Notes: generated by a model not told the origin, from the sequence alone. Shown: positions 31,401-41,802, counted from the stretch's first letter. The stretch: DNA of 64,000 nt from Micractinium sp. NFX-FRZ (GCA_029339195.1 JAPTJF010000169.1:53877-117876), one strand, 5' to 3'. Program-made: numbers and translations.

Positions 31401-33704
31401 CTCATCCTTCTGATCCTTGGTCATCGTCTGCAGGTAGGTAGGGGCATGGGTGGTGTGTCAGTGCCGGTGCACTCAGGGGTGGGACCCATGTGGGGATCCA
31501 TGCAGGGCAGCTGCACTGCCAGACGTACAACATGCTGCAGGCACACAGCTGCAGGCACACAACTGCTGAAGTTGTTGTTCCAGCCCCCACGCCCATCGAC
31601 CTGCAGGCCCACTGCAGCAGGCACACTACCCCACTGCTGCCGGCAATGTTTTGTTGTGAAGGCTCACCATGCGCATCTTCTTGAATGCCTCGATGATCTT
31701 GCCGCACCGCACTGCCCCACATACAGCATGCTGCTGCAGGCACACTACCCCACTGCAGTGTGTCATGAGAGCCCACCATGCGCATCTTCTTGAATGCCTC
31801 GATGATCTTGCCGCACTGCTCCAGGTCCTTGGCGCGCAGCTCGGCGTGGATGATGTCCAGGTCTGGCAGGGGGGCGGGGGCCGGGCGGGGAAAGAAATGT
31901 GGGAAGAAGGTAAGAAGGGCAGGAAGGGCAGGAAGGGCAGGTATAGGGTAAGGAGGGCAAGAAGGGCAGGGCGAAGGTAGCAAGGGAAATCAGCACACCC
32001 GCCCTCCGCGGGGCCCACCCGGTCCTTCAAATGCACCACACGACACGGCTGCCCCGGCATATGCTACATCAGCAGCCACATCAGCAGCCCACCCACCCTC
32101 CACGGGGTCCACCCGGTCCTCCACATGCACCACGTCGGCGTCGTCAAAGGCGCGGCAGACGTGGAAGATGCCGTCCACCGCGGAGATGTGCGACAGAAAG
32201 TTGTTGCCCAGGCCCTGGCCCTGCGGCAGGGGCAGGGGGAGGGGGAAGGGGTGAGGGGCACAGCAGCAACACGAGCACTTCCAGCAACAGCAGCAGGCAG
32301 TAGCCGCAGCAGCAGGCAGAAGCAGCAGGCAGCTTCTGCTGCAGCAGGCAGAAGCAGCAGCACCAGGCAACAGAAGGGGGCAGACCCCCCAGCAGCAGCA
32401 GCAGGCAGCAGCAGGCAGCAGCAGGCAGCAGCAGGCGGCAGACCCCCCAGCAGCAGCAGAAAGCAGGCAGCTGCGGCTCACCTCGGCGGCGCCCTTCACC
32501 AGCCCCGCAATGTCGCAGATCTCCAGGAAGGCGGGCTGGCACGCCTTGGGCTGCACCTTCTCCACCTGCAGGGGCGCGATCGAGTGGGGACAGGCGGCGC
32601 AATCGAGTGAGTGAGCGGGGCGGGCGGAGCGGGCGGGCGCCGGGCTGCTTAGCTCCCCTGTGTGCTTCCCTGCTGGTGAGCTGGGTTAGAGAGAACAGGA
32701 GTTGCAGCACACCTGCATTCGTCGTGGCCTCGCTGCCTGCCCCTCGCCCGAAGCGCGATGCACACGCGCCAGCGTCCAGCACGCAATTGCGTTGCCGATT
32801 GCCCACCCAACGCCCGCCCGCTCCCCTGCAAGCAGCCATACCGCCCACTGCCTGCCTCCCTGCACACCCACCCGCACCGCCCTGCCGCTGCGCCCGCCCC
32901 TCCCGCCGCGGCCACTGAACCCTGTTGCCTGCTGCTTCAGAGCTTGGCCGGCCAGCCAGCTACAGCGGGCATCAGGAACCTCTTTCTCTCGCCCCGCCGC
33001 GCCCCAGTCAGATAATCCGGCCCCTCCCCTCCTGCTGCTTGGCGGTGGTGGTGTTGGAGCTCACCAGCCAGTCAAAGCGGGCGTCGGGGATGGTGACGCG
33101 CGCGTTGTTGGGGTCGATGGTGCAGAAGGGGAAGTTCTCGGCCGGGATGGACAGCTTGGTGAGGGTGTTGAACAGGGTGGACTTGCCCACGTTGGGCAGG
33201 CCCACGATGCCCATCTGCGCAGCAAGGGTGGGTGGGTGGGTGGGAGCATGACGAGGCGACGTGGGTGTTGCACGTTTTGGCAGCTGCCCACCTGCAGCGA
33301 AGCGGGGCGCAATGCTATGATGTATGTGTTTCACCAGTGGATCCAAATGATCTTGCCAACCTGGACAGACCCATGATGCAACATGTGCAGGGAGCGATGG
33401 CTCGGTCAAGATGACGCAGCGGGTAGGTGGGTGCGTCAGTGCACAGAAGTAGTGGCGGGAGGCAGTGCGGCGAGAGCACGGCAGCTAGGCGGTTGGTGTG
33501 CCGACACGCCAGCTGCAGACCCCGGCTCCTGGCATTGCAACAACACTAGCATCTACAGCAGGCCCTCCATATGCTGTGTGTAGCTGCACGTTCTACTGCC
33601 CTGCCGCCGCTGCCTGACGCCAGCGGGAGGCTCACCTTCAGGTTGGTCCTGAAGCGGCCCAGGATGGGCTTCTCCTTGGGCTCCTCCTTCTTCTTGGGCG
33701 GCAT
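28432..33704 (-). CDS. OLA1: Obg-like ATPase 1 (YchF/OLA1 family)
   Basis: Thirteen exons in transcript order: 33636-33704, 33065-33214, 32482-32565, 32097-32220, 31777-31862, 31365-31427, 30858-30923, 30474-30575, 30036-30131, 29697-29786, 29273-29408, 28884-28956 and 28432-28465; 390 aa, close to the usual 390-400. OLA1/YchF is a ribosome-associated TRAFAC-class NTPase that prefers ATP. Motifs: [17 protein letters not shown] start; G1 GLPNVGKST (about residues 28-36); G3 [13 protein letters not shown] in place of NKxD, the position that gives this family ATP preference; a helical insertion through [16 protein letters not shown]; and a C-terminal TGS domain with [15 protein letters not shown] and [13 protein letters not shown]. 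The cytosol is the expected location. Its introns hold at least four exon-edge duplications. Confidence 0.96.
31665..31707 (-). repeat. Identical 43-bp copy of an exon end (OLA1 intron)
   Basis: It is identical over 43 nt to 31774-31816, which is the 3' end of OLA1 exon 31777-31862 with the first bases of its donor. The copy also ends at a GTGAGC donor and lies 109 bp further into the intron. Confidence 0.9.
31998..32043 (-). repeat. Decayed copy of an OLA1 exon end
   Basis: It matches about 39 of 46 nt of 32092-32137, the end of exon 32097-32220 plus its donor, at an offset of 94 bp within the intron. Confidence 0.85.
32270..32465. repeat. CAG/GCAGCA-rich microsatellite in OLA1 intron
   Basis: Imperfect CAGCAG and GCAGCAGGCAGCAGCAG repeats fill most of the intron between exons 32482-32565 and 32097-32220. 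Confidence 0.85.
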
Positions 33705-35470
33705 TTTCCTGCAAGCCGGGCGCGAGGGAGCGGGGCGGGGCGGTCTCACCCAGCTGCCGACCGCTGCTCACGTGCCCGGCGAGCCGGCGGGGCTGCGATG
33801 GCATCTGAGCAGCAATATAAGATTGCCGCTGCGCCGCGCCGCGCATGGGCGCGCCAACAGCAGGAGCGCCTAGCGGCCGGCGGCGATGGTCAGCGTTCGC
33901 CCCGACATCCGGCTCATTGCCCAATTCACAGTCCGCCGAGCCAGCTGCACATCCGTGGGGCAGCATGCTGGCTGCAGCTTGCAACGCCGGTCCCACCTCG
34001 CTGTCTCGCTGCTGGGGCCGGTCCGGGGCTGCTGCCGAGGTGCCTCGAAGGCTAAAGAGGGCGCCGAAGGGTTCCAGGCGCGAGGTCAGGGCTCCCGCAG
34101 TACAGCGGGGCGGTACACTGGCGGCGGCGGCGGCGGCGGCGGGCATGCAGGCAGCAACCTCGGGACAGTGCCTCTACTGATTAAGAAAACCAGCGCTGTT
34201 GCACGTGATGGGCATCCACTAGGGCAACAGCAGCATTTGGAGATGGCTGGGAAGAGGGCAGCGGGCGTGGGGCGCTGGGTTTTGACTTGGGGTGTGCGTT
34301 GCAACGAGGTAAACAGGGCAAGTGATGCGGAAGTGTGGGCAGCACAAGTCTGTACAATTTCAACAGTCAGCGGTGATATAGTGCGGGTGATGTGCTAGCA
34401 AGGATCCGCACGCCATGGGTAGTGCCGGCCAGCGCAAGGACTGGGCAAAATTACAGCGTTTGAGCAGTCCATGCGTAGCACGACTTGCGTGCCTTCTCCA
34501 GCATAGCTCATGCGGTCGCGAGGGGGCAGCAGCCCTGTCCAGCCCGGTGCACTCGCTGCGCCTTGCTTTGCTGGCCGGCAACCATGATGCCTGTGCGCAC
34601 CTCGGTAGGCAGTCGGGGAGGCAGCCCTCCTCAGCTGTGCTGCCGTGCCTGCCCCTCAACACAGGCAACACTGCCGGAAATGCAAGCAATCTTCGCTCCG
34701 CTCGGTGCCACCCCACCCGAACAGCCGGCCACGTTGCTTTGCGCTGCTGTGGCATGCTGCCATTGCCGCCATGCTGCCGCTGCCGCCTCTACCCGGCCCC
34801 GCAGCTGTGTGAGCATCAACGATTTCAGCAACATTGCATGGGCAGGCTGAGCTGATGGCTCACAGGCCCATCAAGCAAGTAGGGCCAGCCTGGACTGCAG
34901 GAATGCCGGCCCGACATGCTTGAACATCCCTCCGTGGCTGCCGCCCAGCAACACCGATGCCCGCCACCGCAGCAGTGCCCGTAGCGGTGCTGCAGCTTTC
35001 TGGCACACTTTTCTGGCACCCTCCTGGGCGTTCTGCCTGACTCTGCCGCGTGCAGACGTTGTTGCCCCTCCAACACGGGGCAGGACTGCCGTCCTGCGGC
35101 AGCGCTGCCAGCAGGATGAGAGGTGGGCCCGACATCTGGTGGACGGCGTGACATCTGGTTGTAGGCTTGGGGGTGCGTTATGCGTTAGTAACTAACGTTA
35201 TGCGTTAGAACCAATACTAACGTTAGGCCAGACACACTGGATTCTGAGATGAGGCTAGCCGCTGCCGGCACGCACTGCGTACAGCTTGCTTTGCTGATGG
35301 GGCGAGGGTGGGCTAGGTCCACCTGCACCCCTGCGGCTGCTAACTCGGCCGCAAGCTGCTGTGCCCATGGCTGTCGGGAGGGCTGGCGTGCGCTGGATGA
35401 CGCCCGCCACCACCCTGCAGCCTTCTCGCGGCAGGTGCGCCCACCACGCCACCCCCTTTTGCATCCACCC
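33705..35470. other. Intergenic region upstream of OLA1
   Basis: No gene I can support. The part next to 33704 is presumably the OLA1 promoter and 5' UTR. A GCC/GCG run (about 34120-34140) and an AT-richer repeat cluster at 35173-35225 are the only structures noted. Confidence 0.4.
35173..35225. repeat. Clustered TAACG/CGTTA direct and inverted repeats
   Basis: GTTATGCGTTAG occurs twice and ACTAACGTTA twice within about 50 bp, with TAACGTTA palindromes. This is a compact AT-rich island in GC-rich DNA. Confidence 0.7.
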
Positions 35471-36020
35471 GCGTGCCACCTGGCACCAATACTGCCGCTC
35501 CCTCTTCTCCCTCCCTCCCCCTCGCCCGCCCCCTCCCCCGTTGCCTCCCCCTCCCCACACCCAGCCACCTGATCCTGAAGCAGCAACATCCTGCTGCTGC
35601 CGCCCTGCACGCCCCCATCACCCTTGCCAACGTACTCGCTGCCGACGTACGCGCCTCCGCCGCCGCAAAGCCTCAGGCATTGACGGCCTTCTCTCTGAAT
35701 TCCTCTTGGACGCCCCCTCCCAGCTCGCTGCCCCCATCGCCTCTGCCCTCTCGGCCACCTTCCAGCCCTCCTTCCCCGCTCCCCTCAACTGCCAAGTGGT
35801 GCATCCCATGTTTAAAGGCAAAGGCGACCCCCTTGATCCCAACAACTATCGCCGCCTCTCCGTCTCCCCCGTCCTCACCAAGCTCTCGGCACCCTGCAGC
35901 ACCACCTCACCTCCAAACTCGGCCTCCCGGCCTCCACCCTCGCTGAACTGGCAGCAATCACACGCCCTGCTGTGCACCATGCCACTGAGCAGCACTGGGC
36001 TGCGCAGTGGCCCCGCGACT
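35470..36020 (+). pseudogene. Decayed non-LTR retrotransposon reverse transcriptase fragment
   Basis: The frame from about 35650 reads KASGIDGLLSEFLLDAP, then VVHPMFKGKGDPLDPNNYRR and LSVSPVLTKL. These match fingers/palm motifs of LINE-type reverse transcriptases (KAPGPDG...EF, then K.KGDP.DP.NYRPISL...K). The next expected segment (HHLTSKLGLPASTL) is found only after a frame change near 35885, and no YADD-type catalytic block follows. The copy is therefore truncated and frameshifted. It is a local mobile-element relic; the clade cannot be assigned by eye. Confidence 0.75.
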
Positions 36021-36059
36021 TGACGGCTGCCACTGTGCCCGCAGTTGACGCCCCTGGCC

Positions 36060-36290
36060 GCGCAGCAGTGGCTCCCAAAGCGCATCGTACGTTTCACTTG
36101 TCCCTGCCTTTTCCCCAAACCCTACCTCAACAAACCTTGCTCGCACCACTTGGCCCGACAGCAACCTTCTTGTACTCTGCGACTCGTGCGACAAGGCATG
36201 GCACTAAGCCAATGCCTAGACCCTCCCCTCTCCGACAGAGCCCCCGCCCGGTGATTGGTTTTGCCCCACATGCGTTTCCCATGATCGCAA
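36060..36290 (+). pseudogene. Frame-broken PHD finger remnant
   Basis: A PHD zinc finger can be read only by switching frames: LLVLCDSCDKAWH, then SQCLDPPLSD, then PPPGDWFCPTC. Spacing and order of Cys/His match the second half of a PHD finger, but in-frame stops follow KAWH and the pieces lie in two frames. It sits directly downstream of the RT remnant. It may belong to the same dead element or to a separate dead gene. Confidence 0.65.
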
Positions 36291-36525
36291 AAGCGCCCCG
36301 GGTAAGGTGGCCAGATCACCAAGTATTGATGCACTGGAGCACACCTTTAACCAAAAACTGCAAGCCGGTCAGCCCAAGGTGAGGGCGGGTCAAATGTCGG
36401 GAGGGGGGGAGGGGCGGGGAGAGAGGAGGAAGGGCTTTTCTGCAGCTGCAGCAGGACGGTGAGCGGGGCACCGCAAGCAAGAGAGTGGCACCAGTAGCAC
36501 CGGAAATGCTACTAAATCAAAAGAG

Positions 36526-36597
36526 TTCCCCCACGGGGAATTGAACCCCGGTCTCACGGGTGAGAGCCGTGTATCCTAGCCACTAGACTATGAAGGA
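36526..36597 (-). tRNA. tRNA-Glu (anticodon CTC)
   Basis: On the minus strand a 72-nt cloverleaf starts TCCTTCA and ends TGGGGGA plus discriminator A; the seven acceptor pairs form, two of them G-T. The D arm contains GTCTAGTGGCTAGGA, the anticodon loop is CTCTCAC with CTC at positions 34-36, and the T arm is CGGGG-TTCAATT-CCCCG. The overall sequence matches eukaryotic tRNA-Glu. There is no intron and no encoded CCA, as expected for a nuclear gene. Confidence 0.95.
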
Positions 36598-37076
36598 AGC
36601 GACATTTGGAAAGCGCAGCGGATGGACCCGCCCAGCTACACGTTTGGTGGAAAAGTATTCAAAACTGCGCTACATATCCTTGAAATTCAAAGGGGTTTAG
36701 GGTCAGTCAGTCTCTGGCGCCCTCCACACCGCAGCAAAGAAGATGGCGCAGCTGACGGCTCAATAACTGACTGACTGAATGTGGGTTACACGTCATTTCA
36801 GCACAAACCTGTGCTGCTGAATGAATCAAGCATTCAGAATGAACGACACATTGAGATGCGAGCGCGAAAGCATCGCAGGACGAGAATACGGCTCAATACT
36901 GGGCTGGCGTCTCAGCGCAGCCTGCCACCGACCCCAGCGCACAGCAGGAGGTGCTCACAGCGAGCAGAAATGTACATCAAGACAGAAATGTACAAGACGG
37001 ACACATCAGAATCGAGGTGGAGTCGCCTGCCGCGGCTGCCAATGCATCCGCTGCTGCCCACTCCCTCGCCGCCGCC
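36598..37076. other. Intergenic region with repeat copy 1
   Basis: It holds the first copy of a direct repeat (36765-36890), a minus-strand TGTAA (36786-36790) and no gene I can support. Confidence 0.4.
36765..36890. repeat. Direct repeat copy 1 with embedded hairpin
   Basis: It shares blocks with 37449-37600: CTGACTGACTGA, CAGCACAAACCTGTGCTGCT, AATGAATCAA, ACATTGAGATGCGAGC and AAAGCATCGCAGGACGAGA. CAGCAC...GTGCTG can form a 6-bp stem with a 6-nt loop. Confidence 0.9.
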
Positions 37077-38584
37077 TCACCCCAGCACGAGCACCAGGCC
37101 CTCGGCCGTCTGCACCGGGCGCGGCCCGCCCGCCAGCTCCACCTGCACGCACGTCACCGCGTCCCGCGCCGCCGACACGCTAAACGCCCGCAGGTGCGTG
37201 TCGGGCCTGGCGCCGCCCGCATCGTGCCCCGGCAGCTGCTTGCTGGGCTGCAGCAGGTGGCGCGACAGCGTGGCCATGGCGGGCCCACGCATGTGCACGG
37301 TCCACGTGTCGGCGTCTGCATACAGGGTGCCGCGCAGGCCCAGGCGCCGCGCCCAGCCGGCGCCCGCAAGCGCCTGCATGCGGAGGGGGGCGGGGTGGAG
37401 GGGTTGGGGCCGACCGACCGGCGGGGCGGGCAGGTCACGTGCCGAGCAGGGAGGGCTGACTGACTGACTGATGGAGGGTAATACACGTCTGTCAGCACAA
37501 ACCTGTGCTGCTCAATGAATCAAACAAGCATGATAGCACGCATGAATGAATGAAACATTGAGATGCGAGCACTAAAGCATCGCAGGACGAGATCAGAGCA
37601 GCTTACCCGAGGCTGCTCAACAGGGAGACGGGCAGGCACTGCAGTGCGGGGAACCAAAACACCAGGCGGGGCCCCGCGTCCCTGCTGCCATGAGCCACAA
37701 AGGGGCGTCACGAGTGCAGCGAGGGCCAAGAAGAACCCGCCCAGGGGGCCCAAGAGCTGCGTCCCACCCGGGGAAAACACAGGCATGCACAAACAAACAG
37801 AACGGCAAGTGCAAGCCAAGGTAGGTGTTGCAGGTGCCAACGCTCAGCGCCGGCATCCCAGCACAGGAATGGGTGGCCAGCTGGCACCTCCCTGCACCAT
37901 GCAGCCGGCACGGTGCCGACAGCACACAGGTCTTGCAGCAGGTCCCAGAAGCGAGCGACAGCGTGTCGCTGAGCCCCGGCCACAAGCTGAGTGGGTGAGG
38001 GGGCGAGGTGGTGGAGGGTGGCGACCGCTGGATGGGCGCTCCTCAGCGTGGCGCGCATGCAGCGCGCAAGCTGTCAGCTGGCGGCGGCCAGCATCCATGG
38101 CACTCAGTGCAGCCAGGCAGACCGCATCCCACACACCGGCATGGGAGCCAGCAGGGGTGCAGCTCTGGCTGCAGCTGCGTGGGGTGCAGGCTGGGCAGGC
38201 GGGGGACGCAGGGTGGAAAGACGGAGGGGAAGTCAAGGTGTGCCGTGTCCAACCCAGGCTGACACGCGTCAATGACGGCAGTAGCCCATGCGTGACATCC
38301 AACCAGGCAGGGGACAGCTGCCAGAGCCAACAGGCTCCCGCGGAGCAGGAAGGGAGGCGGTGAGGCACTGCCGGCTTGCACCTGCCCTCAAAAATATCCA
38401 CTCTGCCTCGCAGCTGGGCCACAAGAAGGGCCTCCCAATACTCGGGGGCGCACCAGCGAGCCAGCAAGGCGGCCACATCCCAACAACCGAGCAGGGCAGC
38501 GCAACAGGTTCCCGCCGCCGAGCGCCGCCCGCTGCAGCCGCTTTGCTGCCCACAGCATGCATTTTCAAAGGCTTCTCTGTGCAT
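37077..38584 (-). CDS. Unknown protein, C-terminal exon clear, upstream exons tentative
   Basis: The last exon is well supported: 37077-37373 (phase 0, 98 aa), after the acceptor CATGCAG, reading ALAGAGWARRLGLRGTLYA, then TWTVHMRGPAMATLSRHLL and ending EGLVLVLG. An upstream coding segment near 38390-38500 reads CWDVAALLARWCAPEYWEAL then RGRVDIFEG and stops at a plausible donor (GGGCAG|GTGCAA). Another possible exon lies near 37870-38010 (RHAVARFWDLLQDL). I could not join them with confidence or find the start. No family is recognised. The second copy of the direct repeat lies inside its last intron. Confidence 0.4.
37449..37600. repeat. Direct repeat copy 2 with embedded hairpin
   Basis: This is the second copy of the repeat at 36765-36890, about 680 bp away, with small indels. 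Together the copies flank the last exon of the unknown minus-strand gene. Confidence 0.9.
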
Positions 38585-38635
38585 CAGCGCCCCACCCCCG
38601 CCCAGCCTGTCCCCTGGGGCAGGGAGCTGTGATAT

Positions 38636-38640
38636 TTACA
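38636..38640 (-). promoter_or_regulatory. TGTAA poly(A) signal (minus strand)
   Basis: TGTAA on the minus strand lies about 220 bp beyond the stop of the four-TM protein gene (38860). Confidence 0.45.
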
Positions 38641-38859
38641 CACGGTGTGTGGCCCGAGGGCGGACCGCAACTGTCGCAACCCTCGCAAATGACCGGTGCC
38701 CCGCATTGACAACATGTCTATTCAACTGCCAAGCTGCCCAGTGCTGGGTGGGGCTCTGCCCAGCAAGCCATCCTGCCTTCCCTGCCAGTTCCCGCGCCGC
38801 TCATGCCAGCTGCTGCTACCTCCAAGGCAGAAACATGCGCTCCTTCCTGCCCCCTCTCC

Positions 38860-41802
38860 TCACTCCCTGGTGGGGTAAGCATACGTGGCGGCCTCAGCGG
38901 TGCCCTTCTGCTCCGACGTGGGCTGGTACACGCCACCATACGTCTCACCCACAGGCTCGCCTGCAGCAGAGGGGGCAAGGCAGGCGGGCCGGTGGTCGAG
39001 GAGGCAAGCATGTGGTGGGCGACGGCTGCCACAGCTGGCAAATGGCAAGGGCGGTGACGCAGCACAGCAGCAAGACCCCCGCCACATGTCCTCCCACCCT
39101 GAAGCCAGACGCACACCAATGCCACAGTCGACAACGGCCCCCAAGGCCTTGCCGAAATCCAGGCCTGCCCATCCCGCTCGCCAGTGCCGCTGGCCAGGCG
39201 CCCTGAGCCACAGTCTGCATCCCCTCTCTCCCCACCCACAACAGCGCTTGGTGCTACCATATTTCTCATCCGCCCTGTCAGCAATCACAGCACCAGCCGC
39301 CTCACACGACTCTCCAACCTGTGCTTGGCCCGCCCGCTCTTACCTGTGCCGCCGCGGCGCTCCGACTTGCCTGCCTCCTCGTCAAACACGCCCAGGGCCA
39401 GCGTGATCAGGGCCAGGGCGATGGTGGAGATGATGGAGCCAGCCAGGGCGACCCGTGCGCGGGCCTTGGTGGTGCCTGCGCCACGGGGGGGAACCCCAGT
39501 GTTTTGCAGGTCAATGCTGAATGGCATTACTCGAATCATGTGCGGAAGGCGACAGTTCAAGTCCCACAAGCAAGGCCTGGTGGTGCCTGCCGGACTGGCT
39601 GCGCCCCACATGTGAGGTTGAGTGCCACCCTTGAAGTTGAAGTCGAGTGGGTTGCGAAACAGGAAAGCAGGATTACGAGTCAACTTCAACCACACTGCTC
39701 CACCTGTGAGGTTGAGGCCGTTGAAGTAGAAGAAGGTGTTGCAGCTGTCCATGAGGAGCACCAGCAGGGGGGCAACCAGGCCCAGCAGTCCGGCCCTGCA
39801 CAACGGGGGTAGGGACATGTGGAGGAAAGGAGGGGACAGAGTGTAGGATGGGGAGAGGAAGGGGCACCAGCAGGAGGGCAACCAGGCCCAGCAGGCCGGC
39901 CCTGCAGGGGGGGGGAGCAAGGGGGGAGGAAGGGAGGGGTACAATGCGGCATGAGTAGCAGGGGGCGGGGCACACGGGGGGCACCAGCGAAGGGTGGGGC
40001 ACAGGCCCGGCCGGCCGGCCCTGCAAAAGGGGAGCGGCCGAGGGAGCACAGGGGCAGAGTACGGCTAAGCGGCAGGAGTGGGCCGCACAAGTGCCACGAG
40101 CAAGGCGGCACACGTGCCCGGCCGGCTAGCCCTCTTGGGGGAGCAAGGGGAGGGCAGCAGGGGCGGGGTGTGGGACAGGCGGCAAGGAAGTGCGGGAGGG
40201 CGTGCTCAGCTTCTGCCCGGCAGCAGCGCAGGGGAAGGGTCGCGGGCAGTGGACGGGCCCGCTAGCTCGCATGAAGAGTCAGAGAGGCCGCCTGAAGGTG
40301 ATCGGGGAGTGAGCAGCGCCGCACCAAGCTGCTCCCCCCACGGTGTGCCCCTGCTGTGCACCCCGCTGTGCGCCCTGCTGTGCACTGGCTTCTCGCCTGA
40401 AGGTGTGGAAGGCACGGCTGGCGGTAAAGATGGCAAGGAGGATGACGATGGCAAAGAGGTACCTGCGGGAAGCCAGGTGGGCAGCAGAGTGGAGAGGGGT
40501 GGGGGTGAGCGGCGCAGGAGGGCCCGAGATGAGAGGCTAGGTTGGGGGGTGGAGCAAGGCAGGGTGGTTCAAGCAGCGCGCCGCTGAGAAGTGTGGAGAG
40601 CCGGCACAGAGAGGGGTTTGAATGGGGGCAGGGGCATGGCAAGCAGGCCGCAAGGGGCGCCGGCGCTGCACGCCGCCCAGGAGGAGAGCGGAGAGAGCCG
40701 ATGGAGAGAGGGCGGCAAAGGGCATGAGCAACGGCGTGGCAGGCACGTTGCGCAGGAGGTGCCAGCACTGCACAGAAAGGCTCGTTTGGAGCCACTGGGT
40801 GCCTGGAGATGAGCCTAAGGCACTGCCCTTTGCCCATGGAAATAAGATGCGGCACTGCCCAGGGTGCCCCCTCAGCTTCCCAGCTGCCTGCCCAGCCTCA
40901 CCATGTGATCCACCACCTGCAGGGAGGGGAGCGGTCACAAGGGATGGGTGGATGAAGGGCGGCAGCGACGCATTCCACGAGAGGCGGACAGCTGGCATCT
41001 CGGCCAACCACCCAGAACGGGCTTTCATGCAGTTGCTGAAGCCGGCAGGAAGTTGTTTTTTCCTGCATCCCGCCCACCCCTCAGCCAGCAGATCCGCGAC
41101 TGCTGAGGCAGGGTGACCCTCCCCTGTCCCTGGAGAAAGGGTGCCCCCCACCCCCTACCCCAACCCACCCTACCCCACCCCGGTGCAGAGCAGCCTGCCC
41201 TGCCAGCGAGGCGCTCACGTGAAGCGGTAGAACTTGCCGCAGGGCACGGGGGAGAGGTAGGCGGCGCTGCCGGCCCCCAAGATCGGGTCGTTGGCGCCGC
41301 CGGCATTGCAGTTCTGCACGCAGTTGGAGCTTCAAAGTAGCCAGTGAGCACAGCTGCAGGGGGTCAGGCAGAGCAGTTCTGTGTGTGTCTGCAAGATGGC
41401 AGTGAGCAAGGGCGCAGGACAAAGATGCATGGCTGGATTTTGAGGCGCAAGCAGAGCAGGGAGGAGGCAGAGGCGGAGGGAGACGAGCGGGCAGGGTGGC
41501 TGGGCGGGCGGGGCAGGCAGCCCCGGAAGCGCATACCTGCTGCAGCGCGGCCACTCCCCTGCAGACAAGAGCATATTGGAAAGTCAGTCAGGAGGGATTA
41601 GATGATGACAATGCAGAGGCGGTGAATGGGGAGGCCAAAGGGGAAGGTGGGCTTGGAGGGGCAGAGCGGAGGCGGCGCCAGCGCCCGGCGGCAGCGGCGG
41701 CCACGCGGCAAGCACTCACGCCAGGAGCAGCACCCATCCCGCCAGCAGCAGCAGCCACAGCGGCCAAACCACGGCGGGTTGGGGCTTGGTGGGCGACGCC
41801 AT
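38860..41802 (-). CDS. Four-TM membrane protein, 201 aa (paralogue 1)
   Basis: Eight exons in transcript order: 41720-41802, 41537-41558, 41219-41313, 40902-40916, 40397-40462, 39704-39795, 39344-39475 and 38860-38960; lengths sum to 606 nt with every phase matching. Helix 1 (WLLLLAGWVLLLAGVAALQQ), an exposed Cys-bearing loop (NCNAGG), helix 2 (WWITWYLFAIVILLAIFTA), helix 3 (LLGLVAPLLVLLMDSCNTF), FYFNGLNLTG, helix 4 (ALAGSIISTIALALITLALG), then a Tyr/Glu-rich tail. Two exons are microexons of 22 and 15 nt. The intron after 40397 uses a GC donor (AG|GCGAGA). It is a clear paralogue of the gene at 42515-45483. The function is unknown; the fold resembles small tetraspan proteins, but no named family is recognised. 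Confidence 0.85.
39864..40135 (-). repeat. Tandem decayed copies of an exon start in its upstream intron
   Basis: 39864-39906 matches 41 of 43 nt of 39758-39800 (acceptor plus start of exon 39704-39795). Weaker copies follow at 39981-40025 and about 40088-40135, at spacing of about 106-119 bp. Confidence 0.9.
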
